Source: Streptomyces macrolidinus (GTDB taxonomy: Bacteria > Actinomycetota > Actinomycetes > Streptomycetales > Streptomycetaceae). From it: a stretch of DNA of 64,000 bases. Of the stretch, positions 8,318 through 16,418 are shown piece after piece. The stretch spans positions 248,001-312,000 of the forward strand of contig NZ_JAMWMR010000004.1 in the NCBI RefSeq assembly GCF_023887685.1, read 5' to 3'. Below the pieces are notes generated by a model. The model made no database searches. It was given only the letters and a program-made list of their open reading frames with translations, and was not told the origin of the DNA. The position numbers and the translations under genes were made by a program. Positions within the stretch are counted from its first letter, which is position 1, and every line of letters begins with the position of its first letter.

Positions 8318-9543
8318 TCGCCTCCCGGTCCGTCGGCCGGAAGACTCCCGGAGTCAAGGAGCTGGGCGGGTTCGCGGCGGACCAGTTGCTGCGCCTCTGC
8401 GAGATCGCGGGGCTGGACCGAGCCGATGCAGAAACGTATGCGCAGGTTCTGATCGACGCGTTGGGTCCCGTGGCGGAGCGCTCCCTGGCTCTGCCACCCC
8501 CCTCCCGGAGCTTCCTGTCCGACGACCACACGCCGGTGGAGTACTCCCTCTCCTTCACGCCCGGCGCCGCCCCGGCGCTGCGGGTGCTCCTGGAGCCCGG
8601 GTGCGACGCCGAGAGCCTCGCGGAGAACGGCCGTATCGGGCTGAGTGTCATCCGGCAGATGGCCAAGAACTGGGGCTTCGCCACCGACAAGCTCGACCTG
8701 TTGGAAGACCTGTTCTTCCCGCCCTCCCCGCAGGGTCTCCTCGCGGTGTGGTGCGCGCTGGAGCTGCGTCCCGGCGGGGTCCCGAAGCTGAAGGTGTACC
8801 TGAACCCCTCGGCGCGCGGGGCCGACCGGGCCGCGGAGACGGTCCGTGAGGCGTTGGAGCGGCTCGGCCACCGGCAGGCCTTCGACGCACTGCCCCCGGC
8901 CGACGGCTACCCGTTCCTCGCCCTGGACCTGGGCGACTGGGAAGCCCCCCGGGTGAAGGTCTACGTCATGCACCACAGCCTGTCGGCCACGGAGGCGGGC
9001 GCCCTGGCGCGGCGGAACCCCGGCTTCGACCACGAGGCGGCGGAGTGGTTCTTCCGGAACGCGGCCGGATACGACGACGCGACCGCCGAGGACGACACCC
9101 GGCTGGCCGGGAAGCCCGCCCTCACCTGCCACTCCTTCACCCGGACGACGAGCGGCGAGCCGACCGGCTTCACCCTCCACATCCCGGTCAGGGACTACGT
9201 GCGCCACGACGGCGAGGCCCACACGCGCTCGGTCAGCGCACTGCGCCGCCACGGCATGGACGAAGCCGCGCTCGCCCGGTCGATGGCCGCCGTGACCGCA
9301 CGGTCCCCCCAGGACGGGCGAGGACTCATCGCCTATCTGGCGCTGGCCCAGGAACACGGCCGCGCGCCGCGCGTGACCACGTACATCTCCTCCGAGGCGT
9401 ACGAGGTCCCGCCGCCGGCCGTCCTGCCGTCCCCCCGGCAGGTGCCCGCCGAAGAACAGGCCGACCCCGGCCGTCAGACATCAGTCCCCCAGCAGAACAC
9501 CCAGAAGCAGGAACGAGGAGCAGCGTGGAGCCGTACCGCATAA
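8314..9543 (+). CDS. DMATS-type indole/tryptophan prenyltransferase
   Basis: A 409-aa aromatic prenyltransferase of the dimethylallyltryptophan synthase (ABBA/PT-barrel) superfamily. These soluble enzymes move a dimethylallyl group onto the indole ring of tryptophan without a DDxxD motif. Family signs are the LPPPSRSFLSDDHTPVEYSLSF opening region, an RVLLEPG segment, the paired PKLKVYLNPSA and PRVKVYVMHHS strands, and a late APRVTTYISSEAY strand. Streptomyces relatives (IptA and the S. coelicolor enzyme SCO7467) prenylate C6 or C5 of tryptophan. Regiochemistry here is unknown. The ATG at 8314 was preferred to upstream in-frame codons because GGGAGAAG (8303-8310) precedes it. The 3' end overlaps tnaA by 19 bases. 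Confidence 0.85.
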   Translation: MIASRSVGRKTPGVKELGGFAADQLLRLCEIAGLDRADAETYAQVLIDALGPVAERSLALPPPSRSFLSDDHTPVEYSLSFTPGAAPALRVLLEPGCDAESLAENGRIGLSVIRQMAKNWGFATDKLDLLEDLFFPPSPQGLLAVWCALELRPGGVPKLKVYLNPSARGADRAAETVREALERLGHRQAFDALPPADGYPFLALDLGDWEAPRVKVYVMHHSLSATEAGALARRNPGFDHEAAEWFFRNAAGYDDATAEDDTRLAGKPALTCHSFTRTTSGEPTGFTLHIPVRDYVRHDGEAHTRSVSALRRHGMDEAALARSMAAVTARSPQDGRGLIAYLALAQEHGRAPRVTTYISSEAYEVPPPAVLPSPRQVPAEEQADPGRQTSVPQQNTQKQERGAAWSRTA

Positions 9544-10886
9544 AGGTCGTCGAACCCATCGCGATCACCACCCGTGAGCAGCGCGAAGCAGCCCTGGAGC
9601 GGGTGCACTACAACCCGTTCGATCTGCGGGCCGACGAGGTCACCATCGATCTGCTGAGCGACTCGGGCACCGGCGCGCTGTCGGCCGCGCAGCTCTCCGT
9701 CGGGATGGACGGTGACGAGTCCTACGCGGGCTCGCGTTCCTTCTACCGTTTCGAGGAGACGGTGAAGGAGCTGACCGGCTTCGCGCGCATCCTGCCCGCC
9801 CACCAGGGCCGCGCCGCCGAGCGCATCCTGTTCTCGACGCTCCTCCAAGCCGGCGGCATCGTCGTGTCGAACACCCACTTCGACACCACCCGGGCCAACG
9901 TGATGCTCGCGGGCTGCCAGGCCGTCGACCTGCCCTGCCCCGAGGCCAAGAACCTGGACAGCCACGAGCCGTTCAAGGGCAACATCGACCTGGAGGCGCT
10001 GGAGCGCTACCTCGGCGCGACGGACGGCCCGAAGGTCGCCGTGGTGGTCATGACGATCACCAACAACGGCGGCGGCGGTCAGCCGGTCTCCATGGAGAAC
10101 CTCCACAAGACCTCGGAGATGTGCCGGCGCTACGGCGTTCCGATGTTCCTGGACGCCGCCCGGTTCGCCGAGAACGCCTGGCTGGTGACCCGTCACGAGG
10201 CCGCCTACCGGGACCGCACCCCCCGCTCGGTCGCGGAGGAGGCGTTCCGGCTGGCCGACGGCTGTGTCATGAGCGCCAAGAAGGACGCCATCGTCCACAT
10301 GGGCGGCTTCGTCGGCCTGAACGACCTCGAACTCGCCGAGAAGTGCGAACAGCTCCTCATCGCCACCGAGGGCTTCGCGACCTACGGCGGCCTCGCCGGA
10401 CGTGACCTCGACATGATCGCGCAGGGTCTGCGCGAGGTGACCGAGCCCGCCTACCTCGCGGAGCGGGAGGACGCCGCCCGCTACCTCGCGGACCGCGTCC
10501 GGGCCGCCGGCGTCGACATCCTCGAGCCTGCGGGGCTGCACGCCGTGTACCTGAACGCCGGACGACTGCTGCCGCACATCCCGGCCCACGAGTTCCCCGG
10601 CCAGGCCCTGTCCTGCCAGTTGTACCTGGAAGGCGGCATCCGCGCGGCCGAGCTGGGCTCCCTCTACCTCGGCGAGGAGGACGAGGCCGGCAACCCGATC
10701 AAGAGCGCGCCGTACGAGCTGGTCCGGCTCGCCCTGCCGCGGCGTGTCTACACGCGCAGCCACTACGACCACATCGGTGAGACCCTGGCGCGCATCGCCA
10801 AGAACGCGGATTCCGTGCGCGGCTACCGGATCGTGGAACAGTCCCCGATCCTGCGGCACTTCCGCGCGAAGCTCCAGCCGGCGTGA
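9525..10886 (+). CDS. tnaA: Tryptophanase (tryptophan indole-lyase)
   Basis: A 453-aa PLP-dependent beta-eliminating lyase that splits L-tryptophan, or a ring-substituted analogue, to indole, pyruvate and ammonia. Typical TnaA/tyrosine phenol-lyase features are DESYAGSRSFYRFEETVKEL near the N-terminus, the HQGRAAERILF cofactor region, FLDAARFAENAW, and SAKKDAIVHMGG with predicted PLP lysine K253. The GTG start at 9525 follows a GAGGAG (9515-9520) and lies inside the end of the prenyltransferase gene, so the two are cotranscribed. In other Streptomyces the same pair makes 6-dimethylallylindole derivatives. The product here is therefore probably a prenylated indole. Tyrosine phenol-lyase is a less likely alternative given the prenyltransferase partner. 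Confidence 0.9.
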   Translation: MEPYRIKVVEPIAITTREQREAALERVHYNPFDLRADEVTIDLLSDSGTGALSAAQLSVGMDGDESYAGSRSFYRFEETVKELTGFARILPAHQGRAAERILFSTLLQAGGIVVSNTHFDTTRANVMLAGCQAVDLPCPEAKNLDSHEPFKGNIDLEALERYLGATDGPKVAVVVMTITNNGGGGQPVSMENLHKTSEMCRRYGVPMFLDAARFAENAWLVTRHEAAYRDRTPRSVAEEAFRLADGCVMSAKKDAIVHMGGFVGLNDLELAEKCEQLLIATEGFATYGGLAGRDLDMIAQGLREVTEPAYLAEREDAARYLADRVRAAGVDILEPAGLHAVYLNAGRLLPHIPAHEFPGQALSCQLYLEGGIRAAELGSLYLGEEDEAGNPIKSAPYELVRLALPRRVYTRSHYDHIGETLARIAKNADSVRGYRIVEQSPILRHFRAKLQPA

Positions 10887-10934
10887 ACCGCTCCCGGCCG
10901 TTGAGACCACCGGTGGCCGGAGCGCGAGCGTGAC

Positions 10935-10977
10935 ATGAATGAGGCGGCCAGGCCACGGACCCGGCCGCCTCACTCAT
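10935..10977. terminator. Bidirectional terminator between tnaA and the ScbR-like gene
   Basis: Inverted repeat with 15-base arms (10935-10949 and 10963-10977) that pair at 14 positions around a 13-base loop. It contains a perfect GAGGCGGCC/GGCCGCCTC core. It sits between two convergent genes, 49 bases after the tnaA stop and 12 bases before the stop of the reverse-strand regulator, so it could serve both. Confidence 0.7.
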
Positions 10978-10988
10978 GCTCTGTGTGT

Positions 10989-11654
10989 CTATCGTTCGGT
11001 GCCGTCCGGAACGCGGGCCGGGTGGCCCGTCGTCACCCGGCCGCCCGCCCTGGCCAGCAGGGCCCGGGGTGCCGGATCGGCCTGGAGGCCCGGCAGAAGC
11101 AGCAGCCAGAAGTTGGCCAGCCGGTCCTCGATCAGCATGCGGTCGTCGAGGACGTCGGAGAGGGTGTGCAGCCCGAAGAACGCGGCGACCAGATTGGGGG
11201 CGTCACGGCTGGGCTCCGCCTGGGCGGCGAGTTCCCCCGCGGCACGCGCCTGGGCGAGCAGCCGCTCGACCGTGGTGATCCAGTCCACGAAGGGCAACGG
11301 CATCTCGATGTCGATGGACTTCCGCTCGGTCCACAGCCGGGCGCCCGCGCGGACCAGGACATCGTCGCGGAAGGTACGGGCGACCGCGAAGCTCAGCCCC
11401 ACCAGCTTCTCCAGGGCGGGGCGCGCGGTGGCGTCATGACGCGCGATCACCGAGGGCCAGGCCGAGAAGTGCGCGTCCACCAGGGCCAGGGCGAGTTGTT
11501 CCTTGTTCGTGTAGTGGAAGTAGATCGCCCCGCTGGTGCGCCCGGACCGTTCACTGATGTCGCTGATACTGGTCGCCGCGTATCCCCGTTCGGAGAACAG
11601 CTCGGCCGCCGCATGGAGTACCGCATTGCGGGTTGCTTCCGCCCGATCCTGCAC
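10989..11654 (-). CDS. TetR-family gamma-butyrolactone receptor-like regulator (ScbR/ArpA type)
   Basis: A 221-aa TetR-family repressor. The N-terminal helix-turn-helix (about residues 1-55) reads ATRNAVLHAAAELFSERG followed by SDISERSGRTSGAIYFHYTNKEQL, the pattern of ScbR/ArpA/BarA receptors. The C-terminal ligand domain ends in a Leu-rich helix (ANFWLLLLPGLQ). Such proteins sit on palindromic operators and are released by gamma-butyrolactones. A divergently transcribed AfsA-like synthase 110 bases away strongly supports this role. The GTG at 11654 was chosen because the upstream in-frame extension has no family similarity. Some family members are pseudoreceptors that bind antibiotics, which sequence reading cannot exclude. 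Confidence 0.85.
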   Translation of the reverse strand: MQDRAEATRNAVLHAAAELFSERGYAATSISDISERSGRTSGAIYFHYTNKEQLALALVDAHFSAWPSVIARHDATARPALEKLVGLSFAVARTFRDDVLVRAGARLWTERKSIDIEMPLPFVDWITTVERLLAQARAAGELAAQAEPSRDAPNLVAAFFGLHTLSDVLDDRMLIEDRLANFWLLLLPGLQADPAPRALLARAGGRVTTGHPARVPDGTER

Positions 11655-11738
11655 GTGTGTTCCCTTGTCTGTCGGTGAGTCGCGAGGAGGAATGTAGCGG
11701 CCCGGAGGCACGGGAACGAAAACCGGGCATGCGGAAAC

Positions 11739-11764
11739 AGCAATAGTCTTATTAGCCTTTTGCT
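11739..11764. promoter_or_regulatory. Candidate ARE-like operator before the AfsA-like gene
   Basis: Imperfect inverted repeat with arms AGCAATAG (11739-11746) and CTTTTGCT (11757-11764), seven of eight positions paired, overall 26 bases. This length fits the semi-palindromic autoregulatory elements bound by ScbR/ArpA-type receptors. It is AT-rich in a GC-rich background and lies directly against the ATG of the synthase, in the intergenic space shared with the receptor. I did not match it to a formal consensus. Confidence 0.4.
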
Positions 11765-12712
11765 ATGGATACCGGGCAGCAAACGCGGAACGCAGGGGAA
11801 TCGACGACCGGCTCCCTCCAAGCCGCCCTCGCTTCCTTTTCCGCTCTCGACCGCTCAAGGACCGTCGAGCGTGAGTGGGTGCACCGGATCTCGGTGGCCG
11901 AGGTCCTGCTGACGGATGTGCGCGCCTGCGGTCCGCTGACCTTCTGCGCCGCCGCCGCGTGGACGCGTTCGCATCCCACGTTCCCTCGCGGACGCGACGA
12001 CCGGCACAGCCCCTGGATGATCGTCGAGACGCTGCGCCAGCTCGGGATCTGCGTTCCGCTGCGGTACTTCGGCGTGCCACGCACGGCCCGCTTCCTGATC
12101 GGCGACCTCTCCTTCCGGCTCGACCCGGCGGCCGAACCGAGGGCGCCGCACGGTGCCAGCGAGATCGGCTGTCTCGCGACCGTCTCCGACCTCCGCACCG
12201 GCAGGCGCGGCAACGCGGTGACGGGGCTGCGGATGCGGGTGGACTTCTTCGCCGACGGGCGGCTGTTCGCCCACGCCGAGGGCGGGGCGCGGTTCCTGGA
12301 CGCCCGGCTCTACGACGCCCTGCGCTCCCGGGCCGCTACGGCCGTGACGGCACGGCACCAGGGGGTACGCCCCCGACCGGCCGCGCTGGGGCTCGAGTCG
12401 GCGTCGGACGTCGTCGTCTCCCAGGACGGCGACCGCGTCCTGGTGGACCCCGCCGACCCCCGCCATCCCTTCTTCTTCGACCACGGCACGGACCATGTGC
12501 CCGGGATGGCCCTGCTGGAGGCGGCCCGGCAGACGATCGCCCTGCGCAGCGCAGGCAAGCTGCTCCGCCCCGTCTCCTGCCGTATGACGGCCGCGCGGTT
12601 CACCGAACACGCACCGCCCGCCGCCATTCACTGCTCCGTATACGGCTCCATCGCCTTCTTCCGTATGCGGCAAGGCGATACGAAGACCGCGACGGGCCTG
12701 CTGCGCTATTGA
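11765..12712 (+). CDS. AfsA/ScbA-like gamma-butyrolactone synthase
   Basis: A 315-aa protein with two AfsA hotdog repeats. In AfsA this enzyme condenses a beta-ketoacyl-ACP with dihydroxyacetone phosphate to start gamma-butyrolactone or butenolide hormone synthesis. The first repeat shows HPTFPRGRDDRHSPWMIVET and the second the diagnostic HPFFFDHGTDHVPGMALLEA segment, near residues 240-259. Length is normal for the family. The ATG at 11765 has no clear Shine-Dalgarno sequence, so translation may be leaderless or start at a later codon; about fifteen N-terminal residues exceed ScbA. The receptor-like repressor gene is divergent, and a HAD phosphatase follows. Which hormone is made cannot be told from sequence. 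Confidence 0.88.
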   Translation: MDTGQQTRNAGESTTGSLQAALASFSALDRSRTVEREWVHRISVAEVLLTDVRACGPLTFCAAAAWTRSHPTFPRGRDDRHSPWMIVETLRQLGICVPLRYFGVPRTARFLIGDLSFRLDPAAEPRAPHGASEIGCLATVSDLRTGRRGNAVTGLRMRVDFFADGRLFAHAEGGARFLDARLYDALRSRAATAVTARHQGVRPRPAALGLESASDVVVSQDGDRVLVDPADPRHPFFFDHGTDHVPGMALLEAARQTIALRSAGKLLRPVSCRMTAARFTEHAPPAAIHCSVYGSIAFFRMRQGDTKTATGLLRY

Positions 12713-12720
12713 TGGGCGTC

Positions 12721-12734
12721 ACCCACACGTGGGT
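12721..12734. promoter_or_regulatory. Short inverted repeat after the AfsA-like gene
   Basis: Perfect arms ACCCAC/GTGGGT with a two-base spacer, 8 bases after the synthase stop. It lies in the 270-base gap before the HAD gene. It could be a protein-binding palindrome or part of a weak terminator. Nothing else gene-like is visible in the gap. Confidence 0.3.
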
Positions 12735-12982
12735 ATTGCGGTGGCAAATGGCCACGATCGCTCGGAGCAAGCGTAGCGTTCGTTATGTTTCTGGTTCCGG
12801 ATGTGCTCGAGACCACCGCGAACTGCGGTGTGTGACCGTCATGCATGAACCGGCCATGACCGTCCTGCTCTTACGCGCTTTCCTGCGGTGAAGGCGGCTC
12901 AGCAGGCACATCGGGACCTCTGACCGGCGGATCGCGCCGCCCTTCGGCAGTTCCGTCCTGCACCAGAACGGCAGCACAGCAC

Positions 12983-13735
12983 ATGACATCCCATCGTATT
13001 TACGACTGGACACCACAAGCCGTCGTCTTCGATTGTGACGGCACACTGGTGGACACAGAACGGCACTGGGAACAGGCCCGCGACATCGTTCTGAGCGGCT
13101 ATGGAGTCGTACCGGACGCGGAGTTCGCGGAAAGCAGCAAGGGGCTGCACTACACGGAATGCGGCGCCCTCATGGCACGTCTCGCCGACCGCCCCGACGC
13201 AGTCGGGGACATGACCGAGCAACTCCTGGCGAGCTTCCGCGAACTCGTCGCGCAGCGCCCCGTCCCGGTCGTCGGAGCTCAGGACCTCGTGCGGAACCTG
13301 GGCCGGATCGCACCACTGGCCGTGGCGAGCAACTGCCCGGTGGACGTGGTGGAGTTCTGCCTCGAATCCGTGGGCCTGAGACCCCACTTCCGGCACATCG
13401 TCGTGCCGGGAACGGACGTGCTCCCCAAACCGCGCCCCGACGCCTATGCCGAGGCCGCGCGCCGCCTGGGCGCCGAGCGCGGCGACACACTGGCGGTCGA
13501 GGACTCGGTCAACGGCCTGAAGGCCGCGGTCGGCGCGGGCCTGCGGGTGATCGGAGTCGGGCGGCAGCCCAGCAAGGAAGGCCTCGCCCTCGCCGACCTC
13601 TGGGTGGACACGCTGGCCGACCCGGAGTTGGTGGCCTGGGCGAAGAGCCGCCCCGGCGCCGCCACGGGCTCCGGCCAGCCGCTGGTGCCCAAGCAGAGCG
13701 GTTCGGCCGAGTCCGGCACGGAAGCCCTGCCCTGA
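12983..13735 (+). CDS. HAD-superfamily phosphatase, beta-phosphoglucomutase-like
   Basis: A 250-aa HAD hydrolase. Motif I is FDCDGTLVDTE (nucleophile D17, general acid D19), motif II is AVASNCP, motif III has the lysine of KPRPD, and motif IV is VEDSVNG. An alpha-helical cap lies between motifs I and II, as in subfamily I phosphatases. The last thirty residues are low-complexity. It follows an AfsA-like gene on the same strand. In methylenomycin-furan synthesis a HAD phosphatase (MmfP) acts after the AfsA homologue MmfL to remove the phosphate of the DHAP-derived intermediate, so a similar step is plausible. That link is inference from order; a generic sugar phosphatase is the alternative. 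Confidence 0.85.
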   Translation: MTSHRIYDWTPQAVVFDCDGTLVDTERHWEQARDIVLSGYGVVPDAEFAESSKGLHYTECGALMARLADRPDAVGDMTEQLLASFRELVAQRPVPVVGAQDLVRNLGRIAPLAVASNCPVDVVEFCLESVGLRPHFRHIVVPGTDVLPKPRPDAYAEAARRLGAERGDTLAVEDSVNGLKAAVGAGLRVIGVGRQPSKEGLALADLWVDTLADPELVAWAKSRPGAATGSGQPLVPKQSGSAESGTEALP

Positions 13736-13775
13736 CCGGGCGGCCACGCGGGCGAGCGGAGACAGAGCCTTCTCC

Positions 13776-13829
13776 GGGGCGGTGTCCTACGGGGCGGTGT
13801 GCGCGGCCCGTGCTCTCCAACGGGGCGGT
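13776..13829. repeat. Three copies of a 10-base repeat in a convergent gap
   Basis: GGGGCGGTGT occurs at 13776-13785, 13791-13800 and 13820-13829, between the HAD gene and the convergent UvrA-like gene. The spacing is irregular. No obvious stem-loop terminator is formed. Its function, if any, is unknown. Confidence 0.6.
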
Positions 13830-13848
13830 GTGCGAGGCGTATTGATCG

Positions 13849-16185
13849 TCACCGGCCGTCCAGGACAGCCCTCAGATATGGTGCCGTCGCACTTCCGCTC
13901 GCCCGTGCCACCTCGGCCGGGGGACCCGCCGCGACGATCCGCCCGCCCGCGTCCCCGCCGCCCGGACCCAGGTCGATCACCCAGTCCGCACCCGCGACCA
14001 CGGACATGTCGTGCTCGACCACGATCACCGTGTGCCCCGCGTCGACCAGCCCGTGCAACTGACGCATCAGGACCTCGACATCGGCCGGGTGCAGCCCGGT
14101 CGTCGGCTCATCGAGGAGGTAGAGGGTGCTGCCACGGCGCCCGCGCTGCAACTCACTGGCGAGCTTGATGCGTTGGGCCTCACCACCGGACAGCTCCGTG
14201 GCCGGCTGCCCCAGGCGCAGATACCCGAGACCGACATCGAGCAGGGTGCCGAGGCTGCGGGCGATCGCCGGAGTGTCCGCGAAGAAGTCCGCCGCCGCCT
14301 CGACCGTCAGATCGAGCACCTGCGCGATGTTCCGTCCCCGGTAGGTCACTTCGAGCGTGTCCGGGTTGTAGCGCGCGCCACCGCAGTCCGGGCACGGTGC
14401 GTAGGTGCTCGGCAGGAAGAGCAGTTCCACGCTGACGAACCCTTCGCCCTGACAGGTCTCACAGCGCCCGCCGGACACATTGAAGGAGAACCGGCCGACG
14501 CCGTACCCCCGCTCGCGCGCCTCGTCCGTGGCCGCGAACACCTTGCGTACGACGTCGAAGAGGCCCGTGTAGGTCGCGAGGTTCGAGCGCGGGGTACGGC
14601 CGATCGGCTTCTGGTCGACCGCGACCAGCCGCTCCACACCGGGCAGTTCCTCGGTGATCTCACCGATGAGCGTGGACTTCCCGGAGCCCGAGACACCGGT
14701 GACCGCCGTGAACACACCGAGCGGGAACCGCGCCGTCACCTCGCGCAGGTTGTGCCGCGTGACCGGCCCGACGCTCAACTCACCGCTCGGCGTGCGTACT
14801 TGGCGTACGGTGTCGGGGGAGCGGTCGAAGAGGAAGCGGGCTGTCGCCGACTCCTCGACGCCCGCCAGCTCCGCCACCGGGCCGCTGTGCAGCACTCGCC
14901 CGCCGTGCTCGCCCGCGCGCGGGCCGACGTCCACCAGCCAGTCGGCGGCGCGCATCACCTCCAGGTGGTGCTCCACCACGAACACCGAGTTACCGGCGGC
15001 CTTCAGCCGCTGAAGCACCGTCAACAGCGCCTCGGTGTCGGCGGGATGCAGCCCCGCGGACGGCTCGTCCAGGACGTACACCACCCCGAACAGCCCGGAG
15101 ACCAACTGTGTGGCCAGTCGCAGCCGTTGAAGCTCGCCCGCCGACAGGGTGGGGGTGGCGCGGTCCAGGCTCAGATAGCCGAGGCCCAGTTCGAGGACCG
15201 GCGCGATACGGGCGGTGAGGTCCTCGGTGAGGACACGCGCGGTCCCCGTCGCGCCCTCGAGCGTCTCGGCCAGCGCCGCCAGCGGCAGGGCGGCCAGGTC
15301 GGCGATGGTGCGGCCCGCGAACGTCACGGCCAGCGCCTCCGGCCGCAACCGGCTGCCCCCGCACGCCGGACACGGCGCACTGGCCAGGAAGCGCTCCGCC
15401 TTCGCGCGCAGCGTCGGGCTCTTGGAGTCCGAGAACGTCTTCATCACATAGCGGCGGGCGCTCATGTACGTGCCCTGGTAGGGCCGTTGGATGCGCTGGG
15501 CCTCCCGTACCGGATGGACGGTCACCACCGGCTGCTCGTTCGTGAACAGGATCCACTCCCGCTGTTCGGCGGGCAGTTCGCGCCACGGCAGGTCCACGTC
15601 GTAGCCGAGCGCGTCGAGGATGTCCCGCAGGTTCTTGCCCTGCCAGGCGCCCGGCCACGCGGCGATCGCCCCCTCCCGGATCGACAACGACGGGTCGGGC
15701 ACCAGCAACTCCTCCGTCGTGCGGTGCACTTGGCCCAGTCCGTGGCACTCCGGGCAGGCACCGGCCGCCGTGTTCGGGGAGAAGGCGTCCGAGTCGAGAC
15801 GCGCGGCCCCCGGCGGATGGTCACCGGCGCGGGAGAAGAGCATCCGCAGCGAGTTCGACAGGTTCGTGACCGTACCGACCGAGGAGCGGGACGTCGGCGT
15901 GGAACGGCGCTGCTGGAGCGAGACGGCGGGCGGCAGCCCGGTGATCTCCCCGACCTTCGGCGCGCCCACCTGGTGGATCAGCCGCCGCGCGTACGGCGCG
16001 ACCGACTCGAAGTAGCGGCGCTGCGCCTCCGCGTACACGGTGCCGAACGCCAGCGACGACTTCCCGGACCCGGACACCCCCGTGAACACGGCCACGACAT
16101 CCCGGGGAATGTCGACATCGACGCCCTTGAGGTTGTGCTCCCGGGCGCCGCGGACACGGACGTACGGATCGTGTGGGCTGTGCAT
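13849..16185 (-). CDS. UvrA-like ABC excinuclease subunit (short, UvrA2/DrrC type)
   Basis: A 778-aa protein with two ABC ATPase halves. The first P-loop, TGVSGSGKSS, is at residues 35-44 and the second, TGVSGSGKST, near 500. Zinc-binding CxxC pairs include CPECHGLG, CPACGG and CETCQGEG/CPDCGG. Signature regions STPTLSAGELQRLRLA-like and TELSGGEAQRIKLA are present. UvrA of nucleotide-excision repair is usually about 950 residues. The shorter length fits class II UvrA proteins without the UvrB-binding region, such as DrrC, which protects daunorubicin producers by removing intercalators from DNA. The ATG at 16185 was chosen for its GGAG ribosome site and because the protein then opens with VRGAREHNLK. 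A role in drug self-protection is inference. Confidence 0.88.
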   Translation of the reverse strand: MHSPHDPYVRVRGAREHNLKGVDVDIPRDVVAVFTGVSGSGKSSLAFGTVYAEAQRRYFESVAPYARRLIHQVGAPKVGEITGLPPAVSLQQRRSTPTSRSSVGTVTNLSNSLRMLFSRAGDHPPGAARLDSDAFSPNTAAGACPECHGLGQVHRTTEELLVPDPSLSIREGAIAAWPGAWQGKNLRDILDALGYDVDLPWRELPAEQREWILFTNEQPVVTVHPVREAQRIQRPYQGTYMSARRYVMKTFSDSKSPTLRAKAERFLASAPCPACGGSRLRPEALAVTFAGRTIADLAALPLAALAETLEGATGTARVLTEDLTARIAPVLELGLGYLSLDRATPTLSAGELQRLRLATQLVSGLFGVVYVLDEPSAGLHPADTEALLTVLQRLKAAGNSVFVVEHHLEVMRAADWLVDVGPRAGEHGGRVLHSGPVAELAGVEESATARFLFDRSPDTVRQVRTPSGELSVGPVTRHNLREVTARFPLGVFTAVTGVSGSGKSTLIGEITEELPGVERLVAVDQKPIGRTPRSNLATYTGLFDVVRKVFAATDEARERGYGVGRFSFNVSGGRCETCQGEGFVSVELLFLPSTYAPCPDCGGARYNPDTLEVTYRGRNIAQVLDLTVEAAADFFADTPAIARSLGTLLDVGLGYLRLGQPATELSGGEAQRIKLASELQRGRRGSTLYLLDEPTTGLHPADVEVLMRQLHGLVDAGHTVIVVEHDMSVVAGADWVIDLGPGGGDAGGRIVAAGPPAEVARASGSATAPYLRAVLDGR

Positions 16186-16339
16186 GACGGGGAACTCCGT
16201 ACGGATCTTCGACGGGGATGGGACAAACCCCGCAATTCTATGGGGTCGGGGGCGCGGACCGCCGGGCGGCGTCGCCCGAGACCGTCCGCGGTCGGCAGGC
16301 AGCCGCCGTCGAAGCCCCACCGGAATGATCGGCAACTCC

Positions 16340-16354
16340 CTCCGAGAGTCGGAG
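16340..16354. promoter_or_regulatory. Palindrome in the divergent uvrA-like/methyltransferase gap
   Basis: Perfect arms CTCCGA and TCGGAG separated by GAG, within the 233-base divergent intergenic region. Size and position fit a repressor operator. No candidate regulator is adjacent. Confidence 0.3.
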
Positions 16355-16418
16355 AGTTGTTCGACATGGGCTACCGTGCGGGGCACAAGGCCAACCACGG
16401 TGAGGGGAGCGGGTCGGG

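Noticed and set aside
12713..12982. Possible small gene between the AfsA-like and HAD genes
   Set aside because: No frame shows a ribosome site plus genome-typical codon use. The region is better read as regulatory.
13776..13829. CRISPR-like array from the 10-base repeats
   Set aside because: Only three short copies with unequal spacing of 5 and 19 bases, and no cas genes anywhere in the window.
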